From Pseudomonas sp. NBRC 111124 (GTDB lineage: Bacteria; Pseudomonadota; Gammaproteobacteria; Pseudomonadales; Pseudomonadaceae): 64,000 nt of DNA. This document shows positions 34,367 through 42,323 of the stretch, piece by piece (the stretch's first letter is position 1; every line of letters begins with the position of its first letter). The stretch is from assembly GCF_001320245.1 (NCBI RefSeq), contig NZ_BCBA01000042.1:62001-126000 (forward strand), written 5' to 3'. Position numbers and translations under genes: made by a program. Below the pieces are notes generated by a model that ran no database searches, was not told the origin of the DNA, and worked only from the letters and a program-made list of their open reading frames with translations.

Positions 34367-34654
34367 ATGGCGCTTGAACGCAGCGACGTGGAAAAGATCG
34401 CCCATCTGGCCCGCCTGGGCCTGAATGACGGCGAACTGCCACGCATTACTGACGCCCTGAACAGCATTCTCGGCCTGGTCGACCAGATGCAAGCGGTCGA
34501 TACCAACGGCATCGAGCCCCTGGCCCACCCCCTGGAGGCCAGCCAGCGCCTGCGTCCCGACCAGGTCACCGAAAGCAACCAGCGCGACGCCTACCAGGCC
34601 ATCGCACCCTCGACCGAAAGCGGTCTGTACCTGGTTCCGAAAGTCATCGAGTAA
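34367..34654 (+). CDS. gatC: Asp-tRNA(Asn)/Glu-tRNA(Gln) amidotransferase subunit C
   Basis: GatC is the small clamp subunit that joins GatA and GatB. The 95-residue protein has the family pattern VEKIAHLARLGL at the N-terminus, a central LNSILGLVDQMQAVDTNGIEPLAHP, and the C-terminal YLVPKVIE. The ATG at 34367 follows CTGGAGATC as the ribosome site. It is the first gene of gatCAB, with gatA 15 bp downstream. Confidence 0.93.
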   Translation: MALERSDVEKIAHLARLGLNDGELPRITDALNSILGLVDQMQAVDTNGIEPLAHPLEASQRLRPDQVTESNQRDAYQAIAPSTESGLYLVPKVIE

Positions 34655-34669
34655 GGGATAGAGCCTGCC

Positions 34670-36121
34670 ATGCATGAATTGACCCTGGCCGAGATCGCCC
34701 GCGGCCTCGCCGACAAGTCGTTTTCCTCCGAAGAGCTGACCGGCGCCCTGCTGGCACGCGTCAAGCAGATCGACCCACAGATCAACAGCTTCATCAGCGT
34801 CACCGAAGAACTGGCCCTGGGCCAGGCGCGTGCTGCCGACGCCCGTCGCGCCGTTGGCGAGACCGGTGCGCTGCTCGGTGCACCGATCGCCCACAAGGAC
34901 CTGTTCTGCACCCTCGGCGTGCGCACCAGCTGCGGCTCGAAGATGCTCGACAACTTCAAGGCGCCGTATGACGCCACCGTGGTTGCCAAGCTGGCCGAAG
35001 CCGGCATGGTCACCCTGGGCAAGACCAACATGGACGAGTTCGCCATGGGTTCGGCCAACGAATCCAGCCATTACGGCGCGGTGAAGAACCCATGGAACCT
35101 CGAGCACGTGCCAGGCGGTTCGTCCGGTGGTTCGGCCGCCGCCGTGGCCGCGCGCCTGCTGCCGGCTACCACCGGTACCGACACCGGCGGCTCGATCCGC
35201 CAGCCGGCGGCACTGACCAACCTCACCGGCCTCAAGCCGACGTACGGTCGTGTTTCGCGCTGGGGCATGATCGCCTACGCCTCCAGCCTCGACCAAGGTG
35301 GCCCGCTGGCGCGCACCGCCGAAGACTGTGCCCTGCTGCTGCAAGGCATGGCAGGCTTCGACACCAAGGACTCCACCAGCATCGATGAGCCAGTGCCGGA
35401 CTACAGCGCCACGCTCAACGGCTCGCTGCAGGGCCTGCGCATCGGCCTGCCGAAGGAGTACTTCGGTGCCGGCCTCGACCCGCGCATTGCCGAATTGGTC
35501 CAGGCCAGCGTCAAGGAGCTGGAAAAGCTCGGCGCGGTGGTCAAGGAAATCAGCCTGCCGAACATGCAGCATGCCATCCCGGCGTACTACGTGATCGCCC
35601 CGGCAGAAGCGTCCTCCAACCTGTCGCGTTTTGACGGCGTGCGCTTCGGCTACCGCTGCGAAGAGCCGAAAGACCTGACCGACCTATACAAGCGTTCCCG
35701 TGGCGAAGGCTTCGGCGCCGAAGTGCAGCGCCGCATCATGGTCGGCACCTACGCCCTGTCGGCCGGCTACTATGACGCCTACTACGTCAAGGCCCAGCAG
35801 ATCCGTCGCCTGATCAAGAACGACTTCATGGCCGCCTTCAACGAGGTTGACCTGATCCTCGGCCCAACCACGCCGAACCCGGCCTGGAAGCTTGGCGCCA
35901 AGAGCAGCGACCCGGTCGCCGCCTACCTGGAAGACGTCTACACCATCACCGCCAACCTGGCGGGCCTGCCGGGCCTGTCGATGCCAGCCGGCTTCGTCGA
36001 CGGCCTGCCGGTCGGCGTGCAGCTGCTGGCCCCGTACTTCCAGGAAGGCCGCCTGCTCAACGTCGCGCACCGTTACCAGCAAGTCACCGACTGGCACACC
36101 CGCGCCCCTAACGGCTTCTGA
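34670..36121 (+). CDS. gatA: Asp/Glu-tRNA amidotransferase subunit A
   Basis: GatA is the glutaminase that releases ammonia for amidation of mischarged tRNA. The 483-residue protein is an amidase-signature enzyme with the Ser-cisSer-Lys triad K76 (PIAHKDLF), S151 (PGGSSGGSAAAV) and S175 (GTDTGGSIRQPA). It works with GatB and GatC in a three-subunit complex. In P. aeruginosa this complex is needed to make Asn-tRNA, because AsnRS is absent there; whether this strain has AsnRS cannot be seen here. Confidence 0.97.
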   Translation: MHELTLAEIARGLADKSFSSEELTGALLARVKQIDPQINSFISVTEELALGQARAADARRAVGETGALLGAPIAHKDLFCTLGVRTSCGSKMLDNFKAPYDATVVAKLAEAGMVTLGKTNMDEFAMGSANESSHYGAVKNPWNLEHVPGGSSGGSAAAVAARLLPATTGTDTGGSIRQPAALTNLTGLKPTYGRVSRWGMIAYASSLDQGGPLARTAEDCALLLQGMAGFDTKDSTSIDEPVPDYSATLNGSLQGLRIGLPKEYFGAGLDPRIAELVQASVKELEKLGAVVKEISLPNMQHAIPAYYVIAPAEASSNLSRFDGVRFGYRCEEPKDLTDLYKRSRGEGFGAEVQRRIMVGTYALSAGYYDAYYVKAQQIRRLIKNDFMAAFNEVDLILGPTTPNPAWKLGAKSSDPVAAYLEDVYTITANLAGLPGLSMPAGFVDGLPVGVQLLAPYFQEGRLLNVAHRYQQVTDWHTRAPNGF

Positions 36122-36132
36122 GGAATTCACAC

Positions 36133-37578
36133 ATGCAATGGGAAGTTGTGATCGGGCTGGAGATTCATACCCAGCTGGCCACCCAGTCGAAGATCTTCTC
36201 CGGCAGCGCCACCACCTTCGGCTCCGAGCCGAACACCCAGGCCAGCCTGGTTGACCTGGGCATGCCCGGCGTACTGCCGGTGCTGAACCAGGAAGCCGTG
36301 CGCATGGCGTGCATGTTCGGCCTGGCGATCGATGCCGAAATCGGCAAGCGTAACGTGTTCGCGCGCAAGAACTACTTCTACCCCGACCTGCCCAAGGGCT
36401 ACCAGATCAGCCAGATGGACCTGCCGATCGTCGGCAAGGGCCACCTGGACATCGCCCTGGAAGACGGCACCATCAAGCGCATCGGCGTGACCCGTGCGCA
36501 CCTGGAAGAAGACGCCGGCAAGAGCCTGCACGAAGACTTCAGCGGCTCCACCGGCATCGACCTGAACCGCGCCGGCACGCCGCTGCTGGAAATCGTCTCC
36601 GAGCCGGACATGCGCAGCGCCAAGGAAGCCGTGGCCTACGTCAAGGCGATCCACGCGCTGGTGCGCTACCTGGGCATCTGTGACGGCAACATGGCCGAAG
36701 GCTCGCTGCGCTGCGACTGCAACGTGTCGATCCGCCCGAAAGGCCAGGCCGAGTTTGGCACCCGCTGCGAGATCAAGAACGTCAACTCGTTCCGCTTCAT
36801 CGAGCGCGCGATCAACAGCGAAATCCAGCGCCAGATCGACCTGATCGAGGACGGTGGCAAGGTGGTGCAGGAAACCCGCCTTTACGACCCGAACAAGGAC
36901 GAGACCCGCTCCATGCGCAGCAAGGAGGAGGCCAACGACTACCGTTACTTCCCCGACCCGGACCTGCTGCCGGTGGTGATCGAGGACAGCTTCCTCGAAA
37001 CCATCCGCGCCGGCCTGCCGGAGCTGCCGCCGCAGAAGGTCGAGCGCTTCCAGAGCCAGTACGGTCTGTCGGCCTACGACGCCAACGTGCTGGCATCCAG
37101 CCGTGAGCAGGCGGACTACTTCGAAGAAGTGGTGAAGATCGGTGGCGATGCCAAACTGGCCGCCAACTGGGTCATGGTCGAACTGGGCAGCCTGCTGAAC
37201 AAGCTGGGCATCGAGATCGACCAGGCGCCGGTCAGCGCCGCGCACCTGGGTGGCATGCTGCTGCGCATTCGCGACAACACCATCAGCGGCAAGATCGCCA
37301 AGACCGTGTTCGAGGCCATGGCCGCCGGTGAAGGCGATGCCGACAGCATCATCGAAAGCCGCGGCCTCAAGCAGGTCACCGACACCGGCGCGATCGACAA
37401 GATGCTCGAAGAAATGCTCGCTGCCAACGCCGAGCAGGTCGAACAGTACCGCGCCGCCGACGAGGCCAAGCGCGGCAAGATGTTCGGCTTCTTCGTCGGC
37501 CAGGCGATGAAGGCCTCCAAAGGCAAGGCCAACCCGGGGCAGGTGAACCAATTGCTCAAGGCCAAGCTCGAAGGGTGA
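36133..37578 (+). CDS. gatB: Asp/Glu-tRNA amidotransferase subunit B
   Basis: GatB phosphorylates and amidates Glu-tRNA(Gln) or Asp-tRNA(Asn). The 481-residue protein carries the conserved start WEVVIGLEIHTQLATQSK, FARKNYFYPDLPKGYQISQ, LRCDCNVSIRP, and EIKNVNSFRFIERAI. The C-terminal Yqey-like tail (about residues 330-480) binds the tRNA. It is the last gene of gatCAB and is followed by a hairpin and a REP pair. Confidence 0.97.
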   Translation: MQWEVVIGLEIHTQLATQSKIFSGSATTFGSEPNTQASLVDLGMPGVLPVLNQEAVRMACMFGLAIDAEIGKRNVFARKNYFYPDLPKGYQISQMDLPIVGKGHLDIALEDGTIKRIGVTRAHLEEDAGKSLHEDFSGSTGIDLNRAGTPLLEIVSEPDMRSAKEAVAYVKAIHALVRYLGICDGNMAEGSLRCDCNVSIRPKGQAEFGTRCEIKNVNSFRFIERAINSEIQRQIDLIEDGGKVVQETRLYDPNKDETRSMRSKEEANDYRYFPDPDLLPVVIEDSFLETIRAGLPELPPQKVERFQSQYGLSAYDANVLASSREQADYFEEVVKIGGDAKLAANWVMVELGSLLNKLGIEIDQAPVSAAHLGGMLLRIRDNTISGKIAKTVFEAMAAGEGDADSIIESRGLKQVTDTGAIDKMLEEMLAANAEQVEQYRAADEAKRGKMFGFFVGQAMKASKGKANPGQVNQLLKAKLEG

Positions 37579-37593
37579 GCTGAAAAAAAGCGG

Positions 37594-37610
37594 CGAGGGC
37601 TTTGCCCTCG
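37594..37610 (+). terminator. Stem-loop downstream of gatB
   Basis: CGAGGGC (37594-37600) and GCCCTCG (37604-37610) form a perfect 7-bp stem with a TTT loop, 15 bp past the gatB stop. It runs directly into the REP pair and has no T-tract. Confidence 0.5.
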
Positions 37611-37676
37611 ATCGCGGGCCAAGCCCGCTCCTACAAGAGATCGCGCATTCCTGTAGGAGCGGGCTTGACCCGCGAT
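37611..37676. repeat. REP element pair A (inverted) after gatB
   Basis: Two units in opposite orientation, 37611-37636 and 37652-37676, share the core of the P. putida 35-bp REP (GGAGCGGGCTTG ... CGCGAT) and can fold into a long hairpin. They fill the gap between gatB and the RlpA-like gene. Confidence 0.8.
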
Positions 37677-37714
37677 TGGCCGCACAGCGGCCCCAATGCA
37701 CCGGAGCATCCGAA

Positions 37715-38089
37715 TTGCTGAAACGATCCCTAGGCACCCTGGCCCTTTTCTCCTTCCTGGCCGGCTGCGCCAGCCATGACATCGACCCCCGCGGTTACAA
37801 CGAAACCGGCACCGCGTCCTTCTACGGCTCGCGCCACCACGGCAAACGCACTGCCAGTGGCGAACCGTTCAACCAGCACGGCCTCACCGCCGCCCACCGC
37901 AGCCTGCCCTTCGGCAGCCGGGTGCTGGTCACCAACCTGGCCAACGACCGCAGCGTGGTGGTGCGCATCAACGACCGCGGCCCGCATACCCGCGGCCGCC
38001 TGATCGACCTGTCACGTGCTGCAGCAGAAAAAATCGGCATGCTCCGTAGCGGAACGGCGCGCGTGCGGGTACAAGGTCTGAGCGACTGA
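37715..38089 (+). CDS. RlpA-like double-psi beta-barrel lipoprotein, TTG start
   Basis: The 124-residue protein starts at TTG 37715, 8 nt after GGAG. It has a lipoprotein signal (MLKRSLGTLALFSFLAGC, lipobox LAGC). The rest is a single RlpA/DPBB domain: GTASFYGSRHHGKRTASGEPF, LTAAHRSLPFGSRVLV and VVVRINDRGPHTRGRLIDLS. RlpA of P. aeruginosa is a lytic transglycosylase that acts on denuded glycan strands at the septum. This protein lacks the SPOR domain that targets RlpA, so it is a short paralog. No ATG is available in frame. Confidence 0.85.
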   Translation: MLKRSLGTLALFSFLAGCASHDIDPRGYNETGTASFYGSRHHGKRTASGEPFNQHGLTAAHRSLPFGSRVLVTNLANDRSVVVRINDRGPHTRGRLIDLSRAAAEKIGMLRSGTARVRVQGLSD

Positions 38090-38119
38090 GCCAATACCCG
38101 AACTGACTGGAGCCCGACC

Positions 38120-39205
38120 ATTTTCGACCTGGCCACCCTCCCCACCTTCAGCCTGCTGCAAATGGGCGCTGCCCTCCTGCTGCTAATCGCCGGAGCCGAA
38201 CTGTTGGTGCGCGCGGCGCTGCGCCTGGCCGAACGCCTGCGCGTGCGGCCACTGATCATCGGCCTGAGCCTGGTAGCCTTCGGCAGTACCGCACCGCAGT
38301 TGACCGTGAGCCTGCAGGCCGCCTACCAGGGTGCGCCCGACGTGGCCGTGGGCAGTGTGATCGGCAGCAACATCTTCAACGTGCTGGTCATCCTCGGCCT
38401 GGCCGCGCTGATCATTCCACTGCGGGTATCGCGCCAGCTGGTGCGCCTGGACATCCCGCTGATGATCGCCGCCAGCGCCCTGGTCTATGCGCTCTGTGCC
38501 AATGGCCACCTGGGCAGGGCCGAAGGGTTGTTGCTGCTGCTTGCCCTGGTGGGCTACCTGGCCATGCTGTGGCACCAGTCGCGCAACTATGCCCGCACCT
38601 ATCCCGCCCAGGATGTCGCGGTAGCCAGCGCTGGGCGTTTCTGGTCCGGGACACTGTTACAGATACTGTTCGGCCTTGGGCTGCTGAGCCTGGCCGGCCA
38701 TCTGCTGCTGGAAGCGGCCATTGAGGTGGCCACCGATCTTGGCCTGTCCGAGCGCGTCATCGGCCTGACCGTGGTGGCGGTGTGCACATCGCTGCCTGAG
38801 CTTGCCGCTGCGCTGATCGCCGCCATTCGCGGCGAGCGGGAGATTGCGGTAGGCACGGTGATCGGCAGCAATCTGTTCAACCTGCTGGCAGTACTGGGCC
38901 TGACCGCACTGCTCACCCCCGAGCCACTGACCATTTCGCCCAATGCGCTGGCCTTTGACCTGCCGGTGATGCTTGGCGTCGCCGCGCTGAGCTTGCCGGT
39001 GTTCTACTCCGGCTATCGCATCACCCGCGCCGAAGGGCTGGTGTTCCTGTGCCTGTACCTGGCCTACGGGCTGCACATTGCCGCTTTCACCATGGGCATG
39101 CCGCTGGCCGGGCGGCTGGAGCGGCTGATGCTGTTCTATGTGCTTCCGGTTCTAGGCGCGGTGCTTTTGTTCACCACAGTTCGGGCCTGGCGCAGGCAGC
39201 ACTGA
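38120..39205 (+). CDS. Calcium/sodium antiporter of the CaCA family, possible ATT start
   Basis: The protein has ten hydrophobic helices and two inverted repeats with the CaCA alpha motifs: GSTAPQLTVSL and GSNIFNVLVILGLAALI in the first half, TSLPELAAALIA and GSNLFNLLAVLGL in the second. It is YrbG/cation-exchanger-like, expected to expel Ca2+ or exchange it with Na+ or H+. The first ATG (38162) gives 347 residues but has no Shine-Dalgarno. An in-frame ATT at 38120 has GGAG 7 nt upstream and adds a 14-residue start. I give the longer form; if wrong, use 38162. It follows the RlpA-like gene by 30 bp. Confidence 0.8.
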   Translation: MFDLATLPTFSLLQMGAALLLLIAGAELLVRAALRLAERLRVRPLIIGLSLVAFGSTAPQLTVSLQAAYQGAPDVAVGSVIGSNIFNVLVILGLAALIIPLRVSRQLVRLDIPLMIAASALVYALCANGHLGRAEGLLLLLALVGYLAMLWHQSRNYARTYPAQDVAVASAGRFWSGTLLQILFGLGLLSLAGHLLLEAAIEVATDLGLSERVIGLTVVAVCTSLPELAAALIAAIRGEREIAVGTVIGSNLFNLLAVLGLTALLTPEPLTISPNALAFDLPVMLGVAALSLPVFYSGYRITRAEGLVFLCLYLAYGLHIAAFTMGMPLAGRLERLMLFYVLPVLGAVLLFTTVRAWRRQH

Positions 39206-39224
39206 GCGGCCGAGCCTGCTTCCC

Positions 39225-40583
39225 TCACCTGCCCTGGCGAGCCTTCTTCAGCTTGAAGGCACCCCACAGCACCAGGATCCACCCCGGAATCAGCAACACC
39301 GAGATGCGAATCGGCGGGGTCAGGTACATCACCACCAGGATCAGCACGATGAACGCCAGGCACAGGTAGTTCGTCACCGGGTGCCCCCAGCTCTGGTAGA
39401 ACGGAGTGACACCCGCCGCCAGCTTGGCCTTGCGGAACTTCAGGTGGGTAATGCTGATGCTGGCCCAGTTGATCACCAGCGCCGATACCGCCAGCGCCAT
39501 CAGCAGGCCGAACGCTTCACCGGGCATCAGGTAGTTGATCAGCACACACATACCGGTCGCGAAGGCCGACACCCCCAGCGCTGTCAGCGGCACGCCGCTG
39601 CGGCTGACCTTGAGCAGCTGGCGCGGCGCATCCCCCTGGCTGGCCAGGCCGAACAGCATGCGGCTGTTGGCGTATACGCAGCTGTTGTACACCGACAGCG
39701 CAGCGGTCAGCACCACGATGTTGAGGATGGTCGCCACCAGGTCGCTGTCCAGTTCGTGGAAGATCATCACGAACGGGCTACCGCCCTGCACCACTTTCTG
39801 CCAGGGGTACAGCGACAGCAGTACGGCCAGCGCGCCGATGTAGAAGATCAGGATGCGGTAGACCACCTGGTTGGTCGCCTTGGGGATACTCTGGCGCGGG
39901 TTGTCGGCCTCAGCGGCGGTGATACCGACCAGCTCCAGGCCACCGAACGAGAACATGATCACCGCAAGCGCCATCACCAGCCCGGTCACACCATTGGGGA
40001 AGAAGCCGCCGTATTGCCACAGGTTAGCCACGCTGGCTTCAGGGCCACCATGGCCGCTGGCGAGCATCCAGGCGCCAAAACCGATCATGCTGACGATGGC
40101 TACTACCTTGACCAGGGCGAACCAGAACTCCATTTCGCCATAGACCTTCACCTGGGTGAGGTTGATCAGGTTGATCACCACGAAGAAAATCGCCGCCGTC
40201 GCCCAGGTCGGGAACTCCGGCCACCAGTACTGCACATAGATGCCCACCGCCGTGAGCTCGGCCATGCCGACCAGCACGTACACCACCCAGTAGTTCCAAC
40301 CGGAGACGAACCCGGCGAACTCGCTCCAGTATTGGTGGGCAAAGTGACTGAAGCTACCGGCAACCGGCTCCTCGACCACCATCTCACCCAGTTGGCGCAT
40401 GATGAAGAAAGCCATCAGACCGGCGATGGCATAGCCCAGCAAAACGGAGGGACCGGCCAGCTGGATGGTCTGGGCGACGCCCAAAAAAAGCCCGGTACCC
40501 ACGGCACCACCCAGCGCGATCAGCTGGATATGGCGATTCTTCAGCCCGCGCTTCAGCTGCTCGGGCGTGCTCTGGTCTTGCAT
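39225..40583 (-). CDS. Amino acid permease (AroP/GabP-type, APC superfamily)
   Basis: The 452-residue protein has 12 hydrophobic helices and the APC family start KRGLKNRHIQLIALGGAVGTGLFLG. Further conserved segments are ELTAVGIYVQYWWPE and FSFGGLELVGITAAEADNPRQSIPKA. It is closest in pattern to proton-driven aromatic, proline or branched amino acid permeases (AroP, ProY). The substrate cannot be fixed from sequence alone. It lies 55 bp downstream of the AEC transporter on the same strand, but REP B and different families suggest no tight link. Confidence 0.85.
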   Translation of the reverse strand: MQDQSTPEQLKRGLKNRHIQLIALGGAVGTGLFLGVAQTIQLAGPSVLLGYAIAGLMAFFIMRQLGEMVVEEPVAGSFSHFAHQYWSEFAGFVSGWNYWVVYVLVGMAELTAVGIYVQYWWPEFPTWATAAIFFVVINLINLTQVKVYGEMEFWFALVKVVAIVSMIGFGAWMLASGHGGPEASVANLWQYGGFFPNGVTGLVMALAVIMFSFGGLELVGITAAEADNPRQSIPKATNQVVYRILIFYIGALAVLLSLYPWQKVVQGGSPFVMIFHELDSDLVATILNIVVLTAALSVYNSCVYANSRMLFGLASQGDAPRQLLKVSRSGVPLTALGVSAFATGMCVLINYLMPGEAFGLLMALAVSALVINWASISITHLKFRKAKLAAGVTPFYQSWGHPVTNYLCLAFIVLILVVMYLTPPIRISVLLIPGWILVLWGAFKLKKARQGR

Positions 40584-40638
40584 GAAGTGTCCTTTGGCTC
40601 AGTGAGGCAGTGTTGTGCTGTTGTTTGCAGACAAGGAT

Positions 40639-41580
40639 CTAGATCCATCCGCCCCACTGCAAGATGAAAATACCAATATTGGTGGTAATCGCCGCCATTA
40701 GCGTGGTGATCACGATAATCGACGCTGCCAGTTCATGGTTGCCGTTGGCTGCGCGAGCCATGACGTAACTGGCCGCCGCCGTCGGGCTGCCGATGTACAG
40801 GAACAGGATGCCCAGCTCGGCGCCACGGAAGCCGCACAGCCAGGCACCCAGGGTGCCGATCAGCGGCAGCCAGACCATTTTCACCAGGCTGGCATCGACG
40901 GCCAGCTTGCCGCTGTCGCGCAGCGCCGCCAGCGACAAGGTGCCACCGATGCAGATCAGCGCCAGCGGCAGGGTCATCTGCGCCAGGTAGTCGCCCGAGG
41001 TCAGCAGCCAGTTGGGCAGCGGCACCTGGCCGTAGGCCATGGGCGTGGCCACCAGCACACTGATGATCAGCGGGTTGCTGAAGATGCTCTTGCAGATGCT
41101 CCAGGGGTCGGACTTGAGGTCCGGGCTGTACACCGCCAGCACCACCGACGACAGCGAGTTGTACATGAGGATGACCAGGCCGGCGAGCACTGCCCCCAGC
41201 GAGATGCCGTAATCACCATAGAGGCTGGCGGCCAGGGCCAGGCCGATCACGCCATTGTTGCCGCGGAACGCGCCCTGGGTGTAGATGCCGCGGTCGGCCA
41301 GTGGGCTGCGCCAGATCGCCATGCCCCAGGCCACGGCAAAGCCTACCAGGGTGGCGGCGACGAAGTAGAGAATGACCTTGGGTTTGACCGCCGTTGCCAG
41401 GTCGGCGTGGTAGATGCCGAGGAACAGCAGTGCCGGCATGCAGACGTTGAATACCAGCTGCGAGGCGACGCGGTTGAAGTTGTCGTCAATCAGGTGGATG
41501 CGCTTTAGCAGCACGCCCATGAACAGCATGGCGAAGACGGGGGCCGTGATGTTCAGCGTCTGGATTAGAAGGGCGAGCAT
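40639..41580 (-). CDS. AEC-family transporter (auxin efflux carrier type)
   Basis: The 313-residue membrane protein has about ten helices with the AEC pattern (FAMLFMGVLLKR near the start, GNNGVIGLALAASLYG in the middle, LPLALICIGGTLSL, GSPTAAASYVMA at the end). AEC proteins export or import organic acids such as malonate or malate, or amino acid derivatives. The substrate is unknown. I chose the ATG at 41580; an in-frame TTG two codons upstream is possible. A REP pair separates it from roxR. Confidence 0.82.
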   Translation of the reverse strand: MLALLIQTLNITAPVFAMLFMGVLLKRIHLIDDNFNRVASQLVFNVCMPALLFLGIYHADLATAVKPKVILYFVAATLVGFAVAWGMAIWRSPLADRGIYTQGAFRGNNGVIGLALAASLYGDYGISLGAVLAGLVILMYNSLSSVVLAVYSPDLKSDPWSICKSIFSNPLIISVLVATPMAYGQVPLPNWLLTSGDYLAQMTLPLALICIGGTLSLAALRDSGKLAVDASLVKMVWLPLIGTLGAWLCGFRGAELGILFLYIGSPTAAASYVMARAANGNHELAASIIVITTLMAAITTNIGIFILQWGGWI

Positions 41581-41674
41581 GCGCAAGCGGTCCTGAAGGG
41601 GTTGCCGTTAGGCGGCTAATGATACGCCAACGCGTCAGGAAATGCGGGGATCGTGGAGGACTTTAATGCCTGTA

Positions 41675-41754
41675 CCGGCCCTTTCGCGGGGCAAGCCCGC
41701 TCCTACAGGGGCACACGATGCCTGTAGGAGCGGGCTTGCCCCGCGAAAGGGCCA
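41675..41754. repeat. REP element pair B (inverted) between the AEC gene and roxR
   Basis: Unit 41675-41709 begins CCGGCCCTTTCGCGGGG and ends CTCCTACAGG. An inverted copy lies at 41721-41754. Both agree closely with the 35-bp P. putida REP. They lie downstream of roxR, in the 182-bp gap that holds no gene. Confidence 0.9.
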
Positions 41755-41762
41755 ACCCCGGC

Positions 41763-42323
41763 TCAGCGCCGTACGGGGCGCTTCTGCAGTTTGCGCTGCA
41801 AGGTCCGGCGGTGCATGCCCAACGCCCGCGCGGTGGCGGAGATGTTGCCTTCGTGCTCGTTCAGCACGCGCTGGATGTGCTCCCACTGCAGGCGGTCGAC
41901 CGACATCGGGTTTTCCGGCACCAGCGAGTCCAGGTCGGCATGCTCCGAGAGCAACGCTGCCAGCACGTCGTCGGCGTCGGCCGGCTTGCACAGGTAGTTG
42001 CAGGCGCCGCGCTTGACCGCCTCGACCGCAGTGGCGATGCTCGAGTAACCGGTCAGGATCACCACGCGCATCTCCGGGTCCAGCTCCAGCAGCTTGGGCA
42101 GCAGCACCAGGCCCGAGTCGCCTTCCATCTTCAGGTCCAGCGTGGCGTAGTCCGGCAGATCCTGCTGGGCCAGGATCAGGCCCTCTTCGGCCGAACCGGC
42201 AGTGCTCACGCGGAAACCGCGGCGGCTCATGGCGCGGGCCATGACCCGGGTAAAGGTGGCGTCATCGTCCACCAGCAGCAGGTGCGGCAGCTCTTCGCCT
42301 TCGACCTGGATTTCTTCGCTCAT
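41763..42323 (-). CDS. roxR: Redox response regulator RoxR (RegA/PrrA family)
   Basis: RoxR controls respiration and terminal oxidases, including the cyanide-insensitive oxidase in P. aeruginosa, in response to redox state. The 186-residue protein has an N-terminal receiver domain (VDDDA acidic pocket, phosphorylated D63 in LDLKMEG, LTGYSS, CKPA lysine) and a C-terminal Fis-type HTH (GNISATARALGMHRRTLQRKL). The ATG at 42323 overlaps the roxS stop by 1 bp. An ATG at 42326 is also in frame (4-bp overlap). Confidence 0.95.
   Translation of the reverse strand: MSEEIQVEGEELPHLLLVDDDATFTRVMARAMSRRGFRVSTAGSAEEGLILAQQDLPDYATLDLKMEGDSGLVLLPKLLELDPEMRVVILTGYSSIATAVEAVKRGACNYLCKPADADDVLAALLSEHADLDSLVPENPMSVDRLQWEHIQRVLNEHEGNISATARALGMHRRTLQRKLQKRPVRR

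Noticed and set aside
34367..37578. Possibility that the GatCAB locus is a horizontally acquired copy
   Set aside because: Codon use and GC look like the neighbours, and the mreB-gat arrangement is standard in pseudomonads.
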